Source of the DNA: Prostheceraeus crozeri
Taxonomy: Eukaryota; Platyhelminthes; Polycladida; Euryleptidae
Direction of reading: 5' to 3'
DNA length: 64,000 bases
Assembly (NCBI GenBank): GCA_907163375.1
Contig: CAJQUW010008745.1
Coordinates: 1-64,000, forward strand
Below are positions 16,567-27,075 of the stretch, piece after piece. How positions within the stretch are numbered: position 1 is the stretch's first letter; every line of letters begins with the position of its first letter. The notes beneath the pieces are model-generated. The model was not told the DNA's origin and ran no database searches. It worked only from the letters and a program-made list of their open reading frames with translations. A program made the translations under genes and the position numbers.

Positions 16567-16767
16567 CTATAACATATTACAAAATGAAGAATTACATCGA
16601 TGCTTTTCACGACAAAATACACAAATGATATGATGGCAACGAAGAAGTAAAATGTATCTAATAAGACCACGTCTACGACACTCAAAGCACATAAGCGAAT
16701 TGTCATAGGGTAGAGTTAGGAAAGGACTAGTAATTCTCCTTCTTTGATTTGCGTTTTGATGTAGCAT
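16567..16767 (-). CDS. Small RING-like protein
   Basis: 66 residues from ATG 16767, overlapping the 3' end of the spliced early-type gene by 41 nt in another frame. The C-terminal half has CFEC, then RCHHIICVFC, then a final C....C, the core pattern of a RING finger though the last zinc pair is incomplete. The N-terminus is basic. It resembles the RING gene at 15160-15483 in the C..C...RC.H..C..C arrangement. It may be part of a spliced product. Function unknown. Confidence 0.4.
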   Translation of the reverse strand: MLHQNANQRRRITSPFLTLPYDNSLMCFECRRRGLIRYILLLRCHHIICVFCREKHRCNSSFCNML

Positions 16768-17502
16768 TCTTCTCCGACTTGCGCTTCGTACCACTGCTGT
16801 TAAGGATTTGATCAATTATGTCGTCCACGTTGGGTGGTTTCGGAATATATAAAATGGATTCCATATGCATGGAGAGAGAGGCTATTTTATTATCCTTGTG
16901 TCGACCATAATATAGCCCATTCACTTTGAAAAGGATATCCCAAGTACCTTCTCCGAGCTCATCACATCTGATGGGTATTGAATGATCTCCATCCTTCTTA
17001 TAGTAAGTACACCAATGTGATACCGGTAGGCAAATGTGATTACCATCCCAAATCTTTCTATAGGGAGTATCCTTGTCATCTCTCGCCTTCCACTCTTGAG
17101 CAAGAGGAGTAGGAATGTCCATATTTAATGTCACGTACTCCTCAATAATATCAAGTTGGTGGCGAATGTACGTACTCACGAGGATCAGTATGTAGTCCCC
17201 ATACTGATTGTGCATTATCTTGACATCCGTGGAAGGGAGCATTCCCGTTTGGAGTACTACGCTATGATCATCATAACGCAAGGCTTGTTTAAATTTACGC
17301 TGTAGCGGTGTAGGATTATGTACCTTGGATGTTTCTTCCACTGGCCTCAGTTGTAGATGATCTGACCGTAGCGAACCTTGTAACGTTTGACCGCCATTTT
17401 GTCCTACTAGTGCAGCAGATGGAGTAGATGCCTGAAAATGAAAAAAGATTGTATTAAGTTTACGTTCAAGGGAGGAGAGGGAGGGAAGTAGCGACTTACC
17501 AT
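16727..17502 (-). CDS. Right-end spliced early-type gene, function unknown
   Basis: CDS is ATG at 17502-17500, an intron 17499-17432 (GTAAGT ... TTTTCAG, 68 nt), then 17431-16727, giving 235 residues. Without the intron the frame has no ATG: the Met at 17341 would be a GTG. The protein starts Met-Ala-Ser-Thr-Pro, like the polymerase (Met-Ala-Ser-Thr-Ser). A globular middle contains GEGTWDILFKVNGLYYGRH and a Lys/Ser-rich basic tail ends it. I do not recognise the family; a single-strand DNA-binding OB-type fold is possible but unproven. Its position at the element end and a promoter like that of the polymerase suggest an early or replication role. Confidence 0.65.
17432..17502 (-). other. ATG-only first exon and 68-nt intron at the right end
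   Basis: Reading on the minus strand: ATG (17502-17500), donor GTAAGT (17499-17494), pyrimidine-rich body, acceptor TTTTCAG ending at 17432, next exon GCATCTACT. Same layout and nearly the same length as at 1345-1414, with little sequence identity between the two introns. Confidence 0.75.
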
Positions 17503-17600
17503 TTTAGTTGGGTAATAGAACAGGGAACTAGAGAGAGAAAATGTGCGTCCGTCACTCGTGTGATTCAACGATGGAATGATTCTCACTGTGGAAGGCTCGC

Positions 17601-17648
17601 TATTTATAAAGAAATGCTTGATTCTCATTGGATGATGATCCTCATTGG
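17601..17648 (-). promoter_or_regulatory. Right-end promoter: CCAAT, CCAAT, TATA
   Basis: On the minus strand: CCAAT beginning at 17648 and at 17631, TATAAATA beginning at 17608. Steps are 17 and 23 nt, identical to the left-end promoter. Both CCAAT boxes are followed by GA. The start codon lies 106 nt downstream of TATA. Confidence 0.7.
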
Positions 17649-17662
17649 ACAATAACATCAAG

Positions 17663-18640
17663 CTGATTCCAAATCTGGTCTCTGTTTTCCAATCCGATGC
17701 TTCGTTTTGAAGCTAGAGCCCAAAACGTCCCAAATTCTAACTCTGTCGTTTTTCACCAATGTCCCAAAATCTTAAATGGCGTCTCACATCTAAACGAAGA
17801 CAGATAGGAACAAGCCGATTGTTTCACTGAATTTGTCTCACTCTTAGCTTTCAAACGAGCTATCGCACGACAAAATCCGTCCACTGGAAGCCAAAATCGA
17901 AGCAAGCTGTCCAGAGGGGGGGGGACGTCAGCCGAAAATTTTTTCTCTCCGATTTCGCTGGAAACATCCTTCCTAACCCAAAATTTCACGTAGATTCCGA
18001 ATCTGGCCTCCGTTTTCTCATCCGATGCTTCGTTTGGGCGCTACACACCAAAACATCCCAAATTCTAACTCTGTCGTTTTTTCGAAAAATGTTGAAAATT
18101 TTTTCTCTCCGATTGACTTGAAACTCACTATACAGATAAAGAATTTCACGCTGATTCCAAATCTGAAATCCGTTTTCCAATCCGATGCTTCGTTTTGAAG
18201 CTACAGCCCAAAACGTCCCAAATTCTAACTCTGTCGTTTTTCACCAATGTCCCAAAATCTTAAATGGCGTCTCACATCTAAACGAAGACAGATAGGAACA
18301 AGCCGATTCTTTCACTGAATTTGTCTCACTCTTAGCTTTCAAACGAGCTATCGCACGACAAAATCCGTCCACTAGAAGCCAAAATCGAAGCAAGCTGTCC
18401 AGAGGGGGGGGGGGACGTCAGCCGAAAATTTTTTCTCTCCGATTTCGCTGGAAACATCCTTCCTAACCCAAAATTTCACGTAGATTCCGAATCTGGCCTC
18501 CGTTTTCTCATCCGATGCTTCGTTTGGGCGCTACACACCAAAACGTCCCAAATTCTAACTCTGTTAAAATTTTGAAGAAAAATTTTTTCTCGCCAATTGC
18601 CTTGAAACTCACCCTACCGATGCAGAATTTTACGCTGAAT
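17663..18640. repeat. 488-bp dimeric satellite, two copies
   Basis: The unit starts ctgattccaaatct at 17663 and again at 18151. Each unit has two related halves of about 240 bp: both contain atccgatgcttcgttt and cccaaattctaactctgt. The unit also carries a run of 9-11 G after gtccaga. A third partial copy begins near 18630. The array begins only 15 bp beyond the outer CCAAT box of the element's right-end promoter. No gene. Confidence 0.85.
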
Positions 18641-18666
18641 CCGAATCTGGCAGCCATTTCACCATC

Positions 18667-18765
18667 CACGACAACCTAGACGGTCGCCCACGTCAACCTA
18701 GACGGTCGCCCACGTCAACCTAGGCGGTCGGCCACGTCAACCTAGGCGGTCGGTCACGTCAACCC
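18667..18765. repeat. 22-bp GC-rich minisatellite
   Basis: Four full and one partial copy of a unit cacgtcaacctagacggtcg (c/g)(c/t), starting at 18667, 18689, 18711, 18733 and 18755. The last base pairs vary between copies. Confidence 0.85.
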
Positions 18766-18788
18766 ATACGAGACCAACACATCCGAGT

Positions 18789-18975
18789 CTCACACTCTGT
18801 CGTTCCAGAGGGGGGGGGGAGTCAGCGAACATGTTGTGAACCCACCTGGCCGGCACACCACGACAGACTCTGTCGTTCCAGAGGGGGGGGGGACTCAGAC
18901 CCGAAGCACCACGGCGGCCGACCACGACACTCTGCCGTTCCAGAGGGGGGGGGCGCCGGTCGAGTGTTTGTCACT
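18789..18975. repeat. G-run repeat, three copies
   Basis: Three copies of ctctg(t/c)cgttccaga followed by 9-10 G at about 18790, 18868 and 18931, with diverged spacers of about 60-75 bp. The same ccaga plus G-run occurs in the preceding satellite, so the arrays share an origin. Confidence 0.7.
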
Positions 18976-19051
18976 TGCTTACTACTCTAATGTTTTTGGG
19001 TTTCCTGATTTACTGAGCACGGTGATGAAAAGAACTTCTCCACATTGCAGG

Positions 19052-20055
19052 CTATACACCTTCTCTAATTGAAGAGCAAACAATTGACGTTATAGGTCCG
19101 GCCCATGTCTGGCAACAGTCTTTCCAAATCCAATTAGGAACACCGTCAGGTCCTAGCGATTTGTGCACTTTAATATCGCTCAACATGTCTTCAAACATGT
19201 CAACGGACTTCACTGTTGGGAAAATGTGATCAGGAATAAAATGATCATCGTTCTCATTATAAAAAACAGTTTTATTCAAAGGTTCAATATCTTCAGTAAC
19301 TGATGCAAAGAAGTTATTGATTGATTCGATGAAAGATTGAACATTGCCGTTGAATTGATTTTGAATGAAGAAATTCACACTAGTATTGTCATTCTTGGAA
19401 TTTTTGCATATAATTGATTTCAAATTTGTCCACCACTTTTCGAGTCTTCAACGTAGTTCGCTTTCAAACTTTTCCTAATGCTTTGTCTTTTTCTTGTAGT
19501 GTGTATAAAGAACCGTATTGCCATCATGCCAATGTTTATCACGCAATTCTGTCACCCATGGTTTCGACTCGCTAAAATATAATAAAAAATCTGAAATTTT
19601 CTTTGACAAGTGTTGGCCAATTAAACGAAGTTCCAGTTGATCTGACATAGTGCATTCACAAAGTTTACTTCGTTAGTATGACTTTGACATCTTTTCACCT
19701 TAAAAGTTGGCTGCAGAGACGATTGAGTAAAAATGGGTAATGCCAAAATAACATTGTGATCCGAAGTTGCAATCGGTGGTAACACTTTAACTTTTGAATA
19801 CATGTCCGGCATGTTGGTGAGAAATAAATCAAAAATAGCATTTTTTCGAGTTGGTGCTTTGGCAAGTTGCTCCAAGCAAAAGGAACATTTCAAATTACGG
19901 ACATCGGCACGAGTTATTATGATTCCAAGCGATTCATGTCTTTGTTTTAAGTAATCAAGACCAGTTATTAAATGATCCACTAACTTGCAACTTGTTGTCA
20001 TTGTCGTCTTCGAAACCTCAACAATGGGGATATATAGATAGCCAACCGCTTGCAA
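19052..20055 (-). pseudogene. Truncated non-LTR retrotransposon (jockey/CR1-like)
   Basis: Two minus-strand fragments in 5'-3' order. At 20055-19621 is part of an AP-type endonuclease, with the NAIFDLFLTN motif and a C-terminal ATSDHNVI motif containing the catalytic Asp-His. At 19423-19052 is the start of a reverse transcriptase, with HKSLGPDGVPNWIWKD. The linking segment is frame-broken and the polymerase core is missing. The fragment ends near 19052. A dead insertion; the clade cannot be fixed from these pieces. Confidence 0.75.
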
Positions 20056-20339
20056 AGATTCATGTGTGCTATTCCACTGATGGTCTCAGCTACACGTTTC
20101 AGCGTATGTGGGGTGGACCTCGAGCAATCTTACTGAGAAAAATTGCATTCTCTAATTTAGAATGATGCACATGAGATTACGAGAAACATTTGAACAGCGA
20201 ATCAAGAAGATCGCTCATTCGCGAAACAAGATGTACGTGACAAATAGCTGACTTAGCAACAAGATTTAAAGAATTGTTTGCACAATGAATATACAACGCA
20301 GTTTAATCCAGGCTTTTCAACTGTTTTGCTAATGCTATC

Positions 20340-20990
20340 CTTTACAAATTTTGCAGGTACTTGTGGGTTATCTCCCTCCACGTTTTCAAATTTGTCTAAA
20401 ATCTGTAGAAATGAATCAATCTTCACAAAATTTTAGATCCACGTGTTTCAGTATATTTTCTACCCTCATGGGAAATTTGTGCAGATCGAACAAGTTCTTT
20501 TTGCATTAGAAACAATAATAATGTGAAGTTCGGCGATGTCAGCACTCAACAGCTTGATCTGACTTCGTCTGTTCGACGCATTATTGTTACTCGTGTGTGC
20601 ATTGCTCTCTTTCCGTCTTCGTCTCACCCACTGCTATTTGAAATCTTCCACGACAACTATGCTACCACACCGTTCTTAAGTTAAGCATATTAATGGAAGG
20701 CTTGTGGTCTGGGTCATTATCACTTCAAGAGTTGTTGCAACATGACTATGTTGACCTAGTGTTATCTGCTTACGTTTCAATCATCAGACGATGAGGTCAA
20801 GCGAAGTCAGATCAATTGCTGACTTCGCTACACTTCACATTATCGTCTCTTATTCAAAAAGTACTTGTCGATTTGCATATATTTTTACATGTGGGTGCAA
20901 AATGTACTCAAATACATGTCTATGAAGTTTTGTGACGAATGATTCTTTGTCACGGTTTTTACACAAATTTGAAAACGTGGGGGGAGATAG
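20340..20990. mobile_element. Long inverted-repeat (foldback) element
   Basis: The sequence from about 20345 (tacttgtgggttatctccct) returns inverted at about 20950-20990 (ggggagatagcccataagta). Inner blocks also pair: tgatctgacttcg near 20554 with cgaagtcagatca near 20803, and the cacgttttcaaatttgt blocks. Arms are near 300 bp at perhaps 75% identity around a centre near 20670. No protein coding seen. Probably a MITE or foldback transposon. Confidence 0.65.
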
Positions 20991-21667
20991 CCCATAAGTA
21001 CCAATTTGCATTCACTATCACATTCTGCGATCTGAACGCTCCAATGTCTAACTCAGAGTTCATAGCAAGCTAAATGCACACAACTACACTTAACCGAATA
21101 CGAGAACATCACATGAAAACATTATTGCTGATAAAATACAATCGGCTAATAATTTCCTCAAGCGCAGCACGTATTGTTTCTCTCACCCATACAGAGCTCA
21201 AGCTAAGAATCTCTTGGCGATGATATTATCCAATGAGAGCTCAGGAATGAGATGTCTAGCTGCGTTGCGTGAGATGGCAGAGAGATCGCAGCAAGCCTTC
21301 AAAATGCATTTTAATCGAAGAGAAATTATACAAATTTCATAACTCCGAAAGAGGAGTATAACTGTAATCACTTTAGATATGATTGGATAATTATCGCTTG
21401 ATACCCCTAATTTTCCACGTGCTGCGTTTCCAGCACGTGCAGCAGCCTAAATGCGCCACTGGATAAAACATAATAACATAAGGAACAATTTTAAACATTA
21501 TTACTGTTATAGAATAAGCAACATTGAACTGTACAGTGTACATAGATATCTCAATGCACGTGAGTTGTGCCTTCAAATCAATGGATTGCCATTTCATATT
21601 CATTTTCACTCCAACTTATTACAAATGTAGCACGCTTACATTAAAAACTTATATACAAAATAAATGG

Positions 21668-23275
21668 ATATTATCAGGGACATCTATGATTAATATAAGA
21701 TATCTAAGGGACGTTCAACTCCTATACCATGTACTGGACTGGAGGCCAGTGACTTTGGTAGACTTGATTAATGACGGTAATGTGTATCTGGATAAACCAT
21801 GGAAAAGGTGGCAAGCAATTCATTTCATTATTGCAAACTACATCAGAATCCAGCTGAATTGATTGCTGTACATACTAATTAATACGCCCGGCCAGTCTTG
21901 AAGAGAAATTGTCGAGAGAACCTGTGCAATGTACATGTACATTGTTCACACACAAGCATCGATGGTCAATTTTAAATAAATTGTGACTTTCTACATTCAT
22001 TGATTTCCCATTGCCTTATCTAAAAACTCTTCCTGTATATACTGGTGGACTTTATTCGAGAATTCAATAGCAATGAAGCGATATAAATGTGTGATTTATT
22101 TCGGCCTTGAATTGCTTAACTTTCATTAAACGAAAATTGATGGCTATTTTTATCAGTGATGCGCGAATGTTTTCATATTCACCGACGAACTTTATATGGA
22201 TTTCGTTATCAACTTAAATCCTTGTCAATGCTGTTCCTGAATTGCCCAATATGGTAGGACCTTAAAATCGTGGATAGTCATCAATCACCACCGCTTGGTT
22301 TGCTTTTTATTCAATATGAACCACTGACATCACAGTTACATATTTGTTCGTCGGAGTTTTGAATATAATTTGAAGGAACCTCAAAGGTGAATTTAACCTC
22401 ACAGGTGATGCTCCATAATCACGAGATGTCTAATAACCAATAAGAGATAAAAATATTTTTCACATCGGCAACCACTTATTTTGAGGAAGCACACTTGAAA
22501 AGACAGCACTTTTCCACCAAAATCTTGATGAAGGATCTTCCGAAGGAATGGATATTCAAGCGATTCTTGCCTAACTTTTAGCATTTTTATTAGTTATACC
22601 AATCAAATTATCAATTTTTGACGTTTCAATTTGTTTTGTGTCGGTAGATTTTCTTTAGATTTTAATCATGTCTTTTACTTGTGCAACAATGAATAAGGCA
22701 TGGACATATTGCTGCAATGATTGTAGTATCAAGTAAAATCATCACTGATCAGTTATCATTTAGTCCATGACTCCTTTGAGCAAAGGAAATAGATTATCAA
22801 AAATTTTCCAGATAGATGTCACCATTCTCCAAAAAAAAGCACTGCTGAATCGCTTTTCGCAAGCAAATCTTTTTCCAATAAGCCTGCAAATCTCACAAAA
22901 AATGAACGGAATCCACACCAATAGCCGTTTATGCAACATGCTGTAGGTGAACAATTTCAATTACTGGCAGTTGATATTGCAGCTGTTATTGACAGTTGCA
23001 TATTCTTGTGGGAGTTTTGTAATTCTTTAGTCTCTTCTTGACTGGTTCCATAATCTTCTTTCAGCAGATTCCCTGTATGAAAGCGCGCATTAGAGTACTG
23101 GATAATTGTTTACAAATTCTTTCACGGTTTTATCCAGATGTGCAAAAACTATCGTCATTAATCAAATCTACCAAAGTCACTGGCCTCCAGTCCAGTGCAT
23201 GGTATGGAAGTTGAACGTCCCTTAGATATCTTATGTTGATCATAGATGTCCCTGATATTACTAAGATCTCATCAT
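21668..23275. repeat. Inverted repeat pair, 130-bp arms 1.3 kb apart
   Basis: Left arm from about 21672 (atcagggacatctatgatta) and right arm ending about 23262 (tcatagatgtccctgat). Both contain ggacgttcaact and the palindromic core actggaggccagt in opposite orientation. The interior has no recognisable gene. These may be the termini of a non-autonomous transposon. Confidence 0.6.
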
Positions 23276-23279
23276 TTAG

Positions 23280-25119
23280 CTATGAATTACATGTTGAATC
23301 CGTATAGATGACTATGTGAACGTCCAAATTTCAGATGTCTTCCAAACTAGAGCGAAATAAGATAACTGACCTTGACTGTTGGATATAGCAGTGCATGTAT
23401 CTAAACACAAGAGAATTCCATCAAAGTTTAAACAAAGTGAACTGATTTGTCATAAATATATTTCACGAGGCCTTTCGCCCGGGAGGAAATAAAGATGGCA
23501 TGCAATGGTCCTATATACAAAATGAAAGAGAGAGTGAATTAAAGCTTTCATACTTCTACCCTGTCTGGAAGCTATGTTCATCCGCGATATCTGTCCAGTA
23601 TTGTGCATCCAAAAACAATCAGTATTGACTCACAGACTGAAATGGATTTGACTTTAATTCACTTTCTCCTTCATTTTGCCTATAAGACCATTGTACAGCC
23701 AATTTATTTCTTCCCAGAATTTTACTTGACATTGACAATTCAGTTCATTAGTTTATTAAACTATTACAAAATTGATCAAGACCACAACAAAATGCTTCAA
23801 CAGAATTCCATTAATCATAAACAAAACACCAGCACATGTAGTTACTGTAATATACCGATTCATTCACACACTTGCAAATATATTCAAATATTCTAATTAG
23901 AAAACATGTCAACAAAGTAAAAAAAAAGTGCGAAGACTGAATCAATTGAGCATAGCATTTCTTGTCAGGATTTTAAAATCAATCTGATGAGCAATCAAAT
24001 AAAAAACTGTATATGTTATTCACAGAATGACAAATTTTTTTTCACATAAAAATCATTTTCTATGACTTGCATCTTAAGAAACAATGAATTTCAAAACTTT
24101 CTAGGAATTCAAGGAACATTTTTAAATTCCAAAACTTTTCCAGGACCTGTATGAATCCTGGACGTATATTTGTAAGAGATATTTCCTCGCAAAATCGGTG
24201 ATAACCTAATAGAAACCCTCGGCTTTTATGATTATCATTCATGCCATTGCAGATTTGCAGATTAAAAGAAGTTTCTCGTTGATACTTGAAGTCGGGACCC
24301 GAAACGTCCGAGACTCAAAATTCTTGTGAATAATGTTTTTAACATTCGTAAAACTAAAGGGAGCGTGTAATTTGTCAAGTCTGATGCCAGAGATAGATTG
24401 ACGACGAAATTCGATCAGTATCAAGCATCTCTACACTTAGAATTAAAAGTTAAAATAACCCTTATACAAGCATGTGGGCTACTTTCATGGCAATTTACAA
24501 ACCTTTTCAGCAAATATTCGTTTCTACTAAGTTTTTCAAACAACCGCCGATATATGTTTCTGTCAAAATACAAAAAATTAATATCTAAATACTAATGAAA
24601 AATATATGTCAATGTTGATAACAGAACGTTCAAAACTGACAGTAATCGGCACATAAAATAGTACCAGAACGTGTGAGCATTAAAAGACTGCTGAGATTCA
24701 TGGAAAGTACAGAGCGACAACATTGGCACACCGGTTGCTGATACATTTCTTAGAATTCTTAACATCCGTAAAATAACACACACTTTGAGATTCCTGAAAT
24801 TGTTATCAAGACAATAAGACACTCAGTCTGTCTATCACACAAATTGTTAAACAACTCATTAATAACACTGTCTTGATGTTTTTGAAGTCTTGACTGTATT
24901 CTAAATACAATGGTTAGTCAATATGTCTTGCACATTTGTTTGCAAAATTCGTTTAAAAGCACTTTCAGCGATCACAATACCAAATTTTGAACAGGCTAAC
25001 ATCTGCTTCATAAAGCACAAGAGAAATCTCATTTAGCTCTCTATCACTCTCGACTACAGCTGTCATGAATCTTACTCACGAACAATCAAAGTCTGTCTGC
25101 AAGTGGTCATTCACTAAAA
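23280..25119. other. Stretch with no recognised feature
   Basis: AT-rich, only short open frames with no family resemblance. I see no repeats or exon-like signals here. Later TYW1 exons could be present but I did not find them. Confidence 0.5.
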
Positions 25120-26166
25120 ATGTTTCCGCGTCAAGAGCAGCACGCTTACGTGAAGATCGAGTTCGCAAGAAACAAGCGCCCGTGTGAAATCCATGCAGCA
25201 TTGGAAGAAGCCTGCAAGGAAGAGGCTGTTGACCGCTAGACTGTCACTCGATAGATGCAGAGGCTGAGAGACGGTGATTTGTCGATCGAAAACAAAGACC
25301 GCAGCGGCCGCCCATTATCCGCAACTGATGAGGCACACGAGGAGTGCGTTCAAAAGTTGTTGGACGAAGACAAACGGATAACTTGCGATGAAGTAGCCAC
25401 AGAACTTGGGATAAGTCACGCGTCTGCTTACAAGATTCTCACCCTCAATCTCGGTAAGCGTAAAGCTACAGCTCGATGGGTACCACACCGCCTAAAGGAC
25501 GAAGAAAAGCTTTCCCGCTACAGAATCGCTATGCAGTTGCGTCGAAGATATCGGAGAGGAGGCGAAGATTTCCTGGAAAGGATTGTTGCGATTGATGAAA
25601 CATGGATTCGATTGTACGAACCAGAATTGAAGCGACAGTCGAGTGAATGGCGAAGTCCGGATTCCCCACGCCTTCAAAAGTTTCGACGTGAGCAGAGCAA
25701 GGTTAAGCAAATGATGATCTTTGCTTATGACCACATTGGAATCATTCTTGCCGATGTCGTCCCCATTGGACAGACCGTCAACAAGGAATACTACGCCGAT
25801 TTCATCTCCAAAAAACTGAAGAATGCCCTACGGAGGAAAAGACCTTCTCTGCAGCCTCTCATTCTCCACGACAATGACCGATGCCATACAGCACAGCATG
25901 TGACTGAAACCCTGGACTCTATGGGTTGGGAAGTTTTGCCGCATCCCGCTTACAGTCCGGATCTAAGTCCACCAGACTTCAGCCTGTTTCCTAAACTGAA
26001 GGAACCCATGAGAGGCAAACGATACGCGACGTTGGAAGACTTGTCGGTTGCAGTGAAGGCCCAGATTCGATCTTTGAACAGCGAAAGGTTGGACGGCATA
26101 GAAAAACTGCCTCAAAGGTGGGAAAGTGTGATCCGCAGTAAAGACGATTACATAGCGGGCTTGTAG
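25120..26166 (+). pseudogene. Mariner-type transposase with two early stops
   Basis: Cut-and-paste transposase of the Tc1/mariner superfamily. Frame 1 from ATG 25120 runs to 26166 with TAG at 25237-25239 and 25252-25254 in the helix-turn-helix region; about 348 codons in all, the usual mariner size. The second helix-turn-helix region (ITCDEVATELGISHASAYKIL), IDETW (first catalytic Asp), LHDND (second) and YSPDLSPPDF (third) are present, with 34 residues between the last two, i.e. DD34D. Apart from the two stops the chain is intact, so inactivation looks recent. A matching 3' terminal repeat is seen downstream; the 5' one was not found. Confidence 0.88.
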
Positions 26167-26240
26167 ACGTTCATTTGTCATTGTTTTTCTTTGAATAAAA
26201 AAATCATAGTAAATTGCTTTGCTTTAAATTTCAAATGTGG

Positions 26241-26264
26241 AAGACTTGTTGACTAGCCCTCGTA
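26241..26264 (+). repeat. Candidate 3' terminal repeat of the mariner copy
   Basis: aagacttgttgactagccct followed by cgta: read inward it starts TACGAGGGCTAG, a typical mariner end, followed by the expected TA. The matching 5' end was not recognised. Confidence 0.45.
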
Positions 26265-26723
26265 TCTTAGCCTTTTTCCGTACTTTAGATAATGTTGGCC
26301 CAACCAAAAATTGTATATTGTAGGCATATTTGTAATTCGTGTGTACGACTTAAATCAAAACTTGCGATGTCTAATGTATAGGCATAGGCCCAACCTAACT
26401 TTTGATATACAAGAAGCTTTATATGACAAAACTGTTTTCTGCGGCCTTCCATTATTTGTAATATATCGATGTTGCATGCAATCTAATTTCAATTTCATTG
26501 CTAAGAGCAGTAAAAGTAGCATGGTAGCGATGTAAATCGAAAAATCGAATTCGTATGACTAGATCTATTTACGGTGTAGGCATACATAACTTTCACTAAA
26601 AAATGATATATTTTCATTATAAAGAATATAATGATATAAAATGATATCATTGCCAATCATAGACTATAACAACAGATTTCATTAATGACAAGTTGCAGTT
26701 TGACATTGATGAAAGAATCTTAC

Positions 26724-26823
26724 CGCCGTGTTGAGAAGTAGTCGTATTTTCATCCATAAGACCCAGCTGCATGACGGCTTTAGCTGATAATTTGGTTAAC
26801 CATGTGTCTATTTCCTTTCCAAC
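26724..26823 (-). CDS. TYW1: TYW1 exon 5 (end of flavodoxin domain)
   Basis: Bounded by TTGCAG (ending 26824) and GTAAGAT (from 26723); 100 nt, entering in phase 0 and leaving in phase 1. It encodes VGKEIDTWLTKLSAKAVMQL and continues to a TTSQHG segment, matching the VGKxxDxWLxxLGAxxV block and the later KHG block of TYW1 proteins. Confidence 0.85.
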
Positions 26824-27019
26824 CTGCAATTTTAAAATTTAAAGAGAGTTATATAAATTGAGTTGTCTTTCAAAATATGCTGAGCCTATTTAAATCAAAT
26901 GCTCCGTGGTAGTGTCACACGACACTTCCAAATGATGTCAACTTCTTTTGTTATTCTATGACATACATGGATATACATGTAGAACATGACATTATCAAGC
27001 AGCATTATAGCAAAACAGT

Positions 27020-27075
27020 AGTGCGTCCTGGTGTTAGGGTACTCACTCTACGTCCGGAGATTTTGGTTTGAACCT
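27020..27075 (+). repeat. Possible tRNA-derived SINE head
   Basis: ggtttgaacc (27065-27075) resembles an RNA polymerase III B box, and tggtgttagggt upstream a weak A box. No flanking repeats recognised. Weak. Confidence 0.2.

Larger units (their letters stand above)
1..17660. mobile_element. Maverick/Polinton-type virus-like element, left end not seen
   Basis: The interval holds the diagnostic Polinton set: protein-primed PolB, chromodomain integrase of the retroviral DDE type, FtsK/HerA ATPase, adenain-like cysteine protease and a jelly-roll type major capsid protein, plus several small genes known only from such elements. Genes are packed with gaps of 0-60 bp, unlike the host DNA to the right. 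The left terminus is not seen and is probably before the window, because the genes at 256-1066 share the compact style. The right limit is set by the promoter at 17601-17648 and the satellite that starts at 17663. I could not identify terminal inverted repeats or target duplications by eye. Capsid, packaging and integration genes are open; the polymerase is broken. Confidence 0.93.

Noticed and set aside
1-17660. Terminal inverted repeats of the Polinton
   Set aside because: The two ends share promoter spacing and intron layout but not extended sequence identity, so I do not call this a terminal inverted repeat; the left end is probably outside the window.
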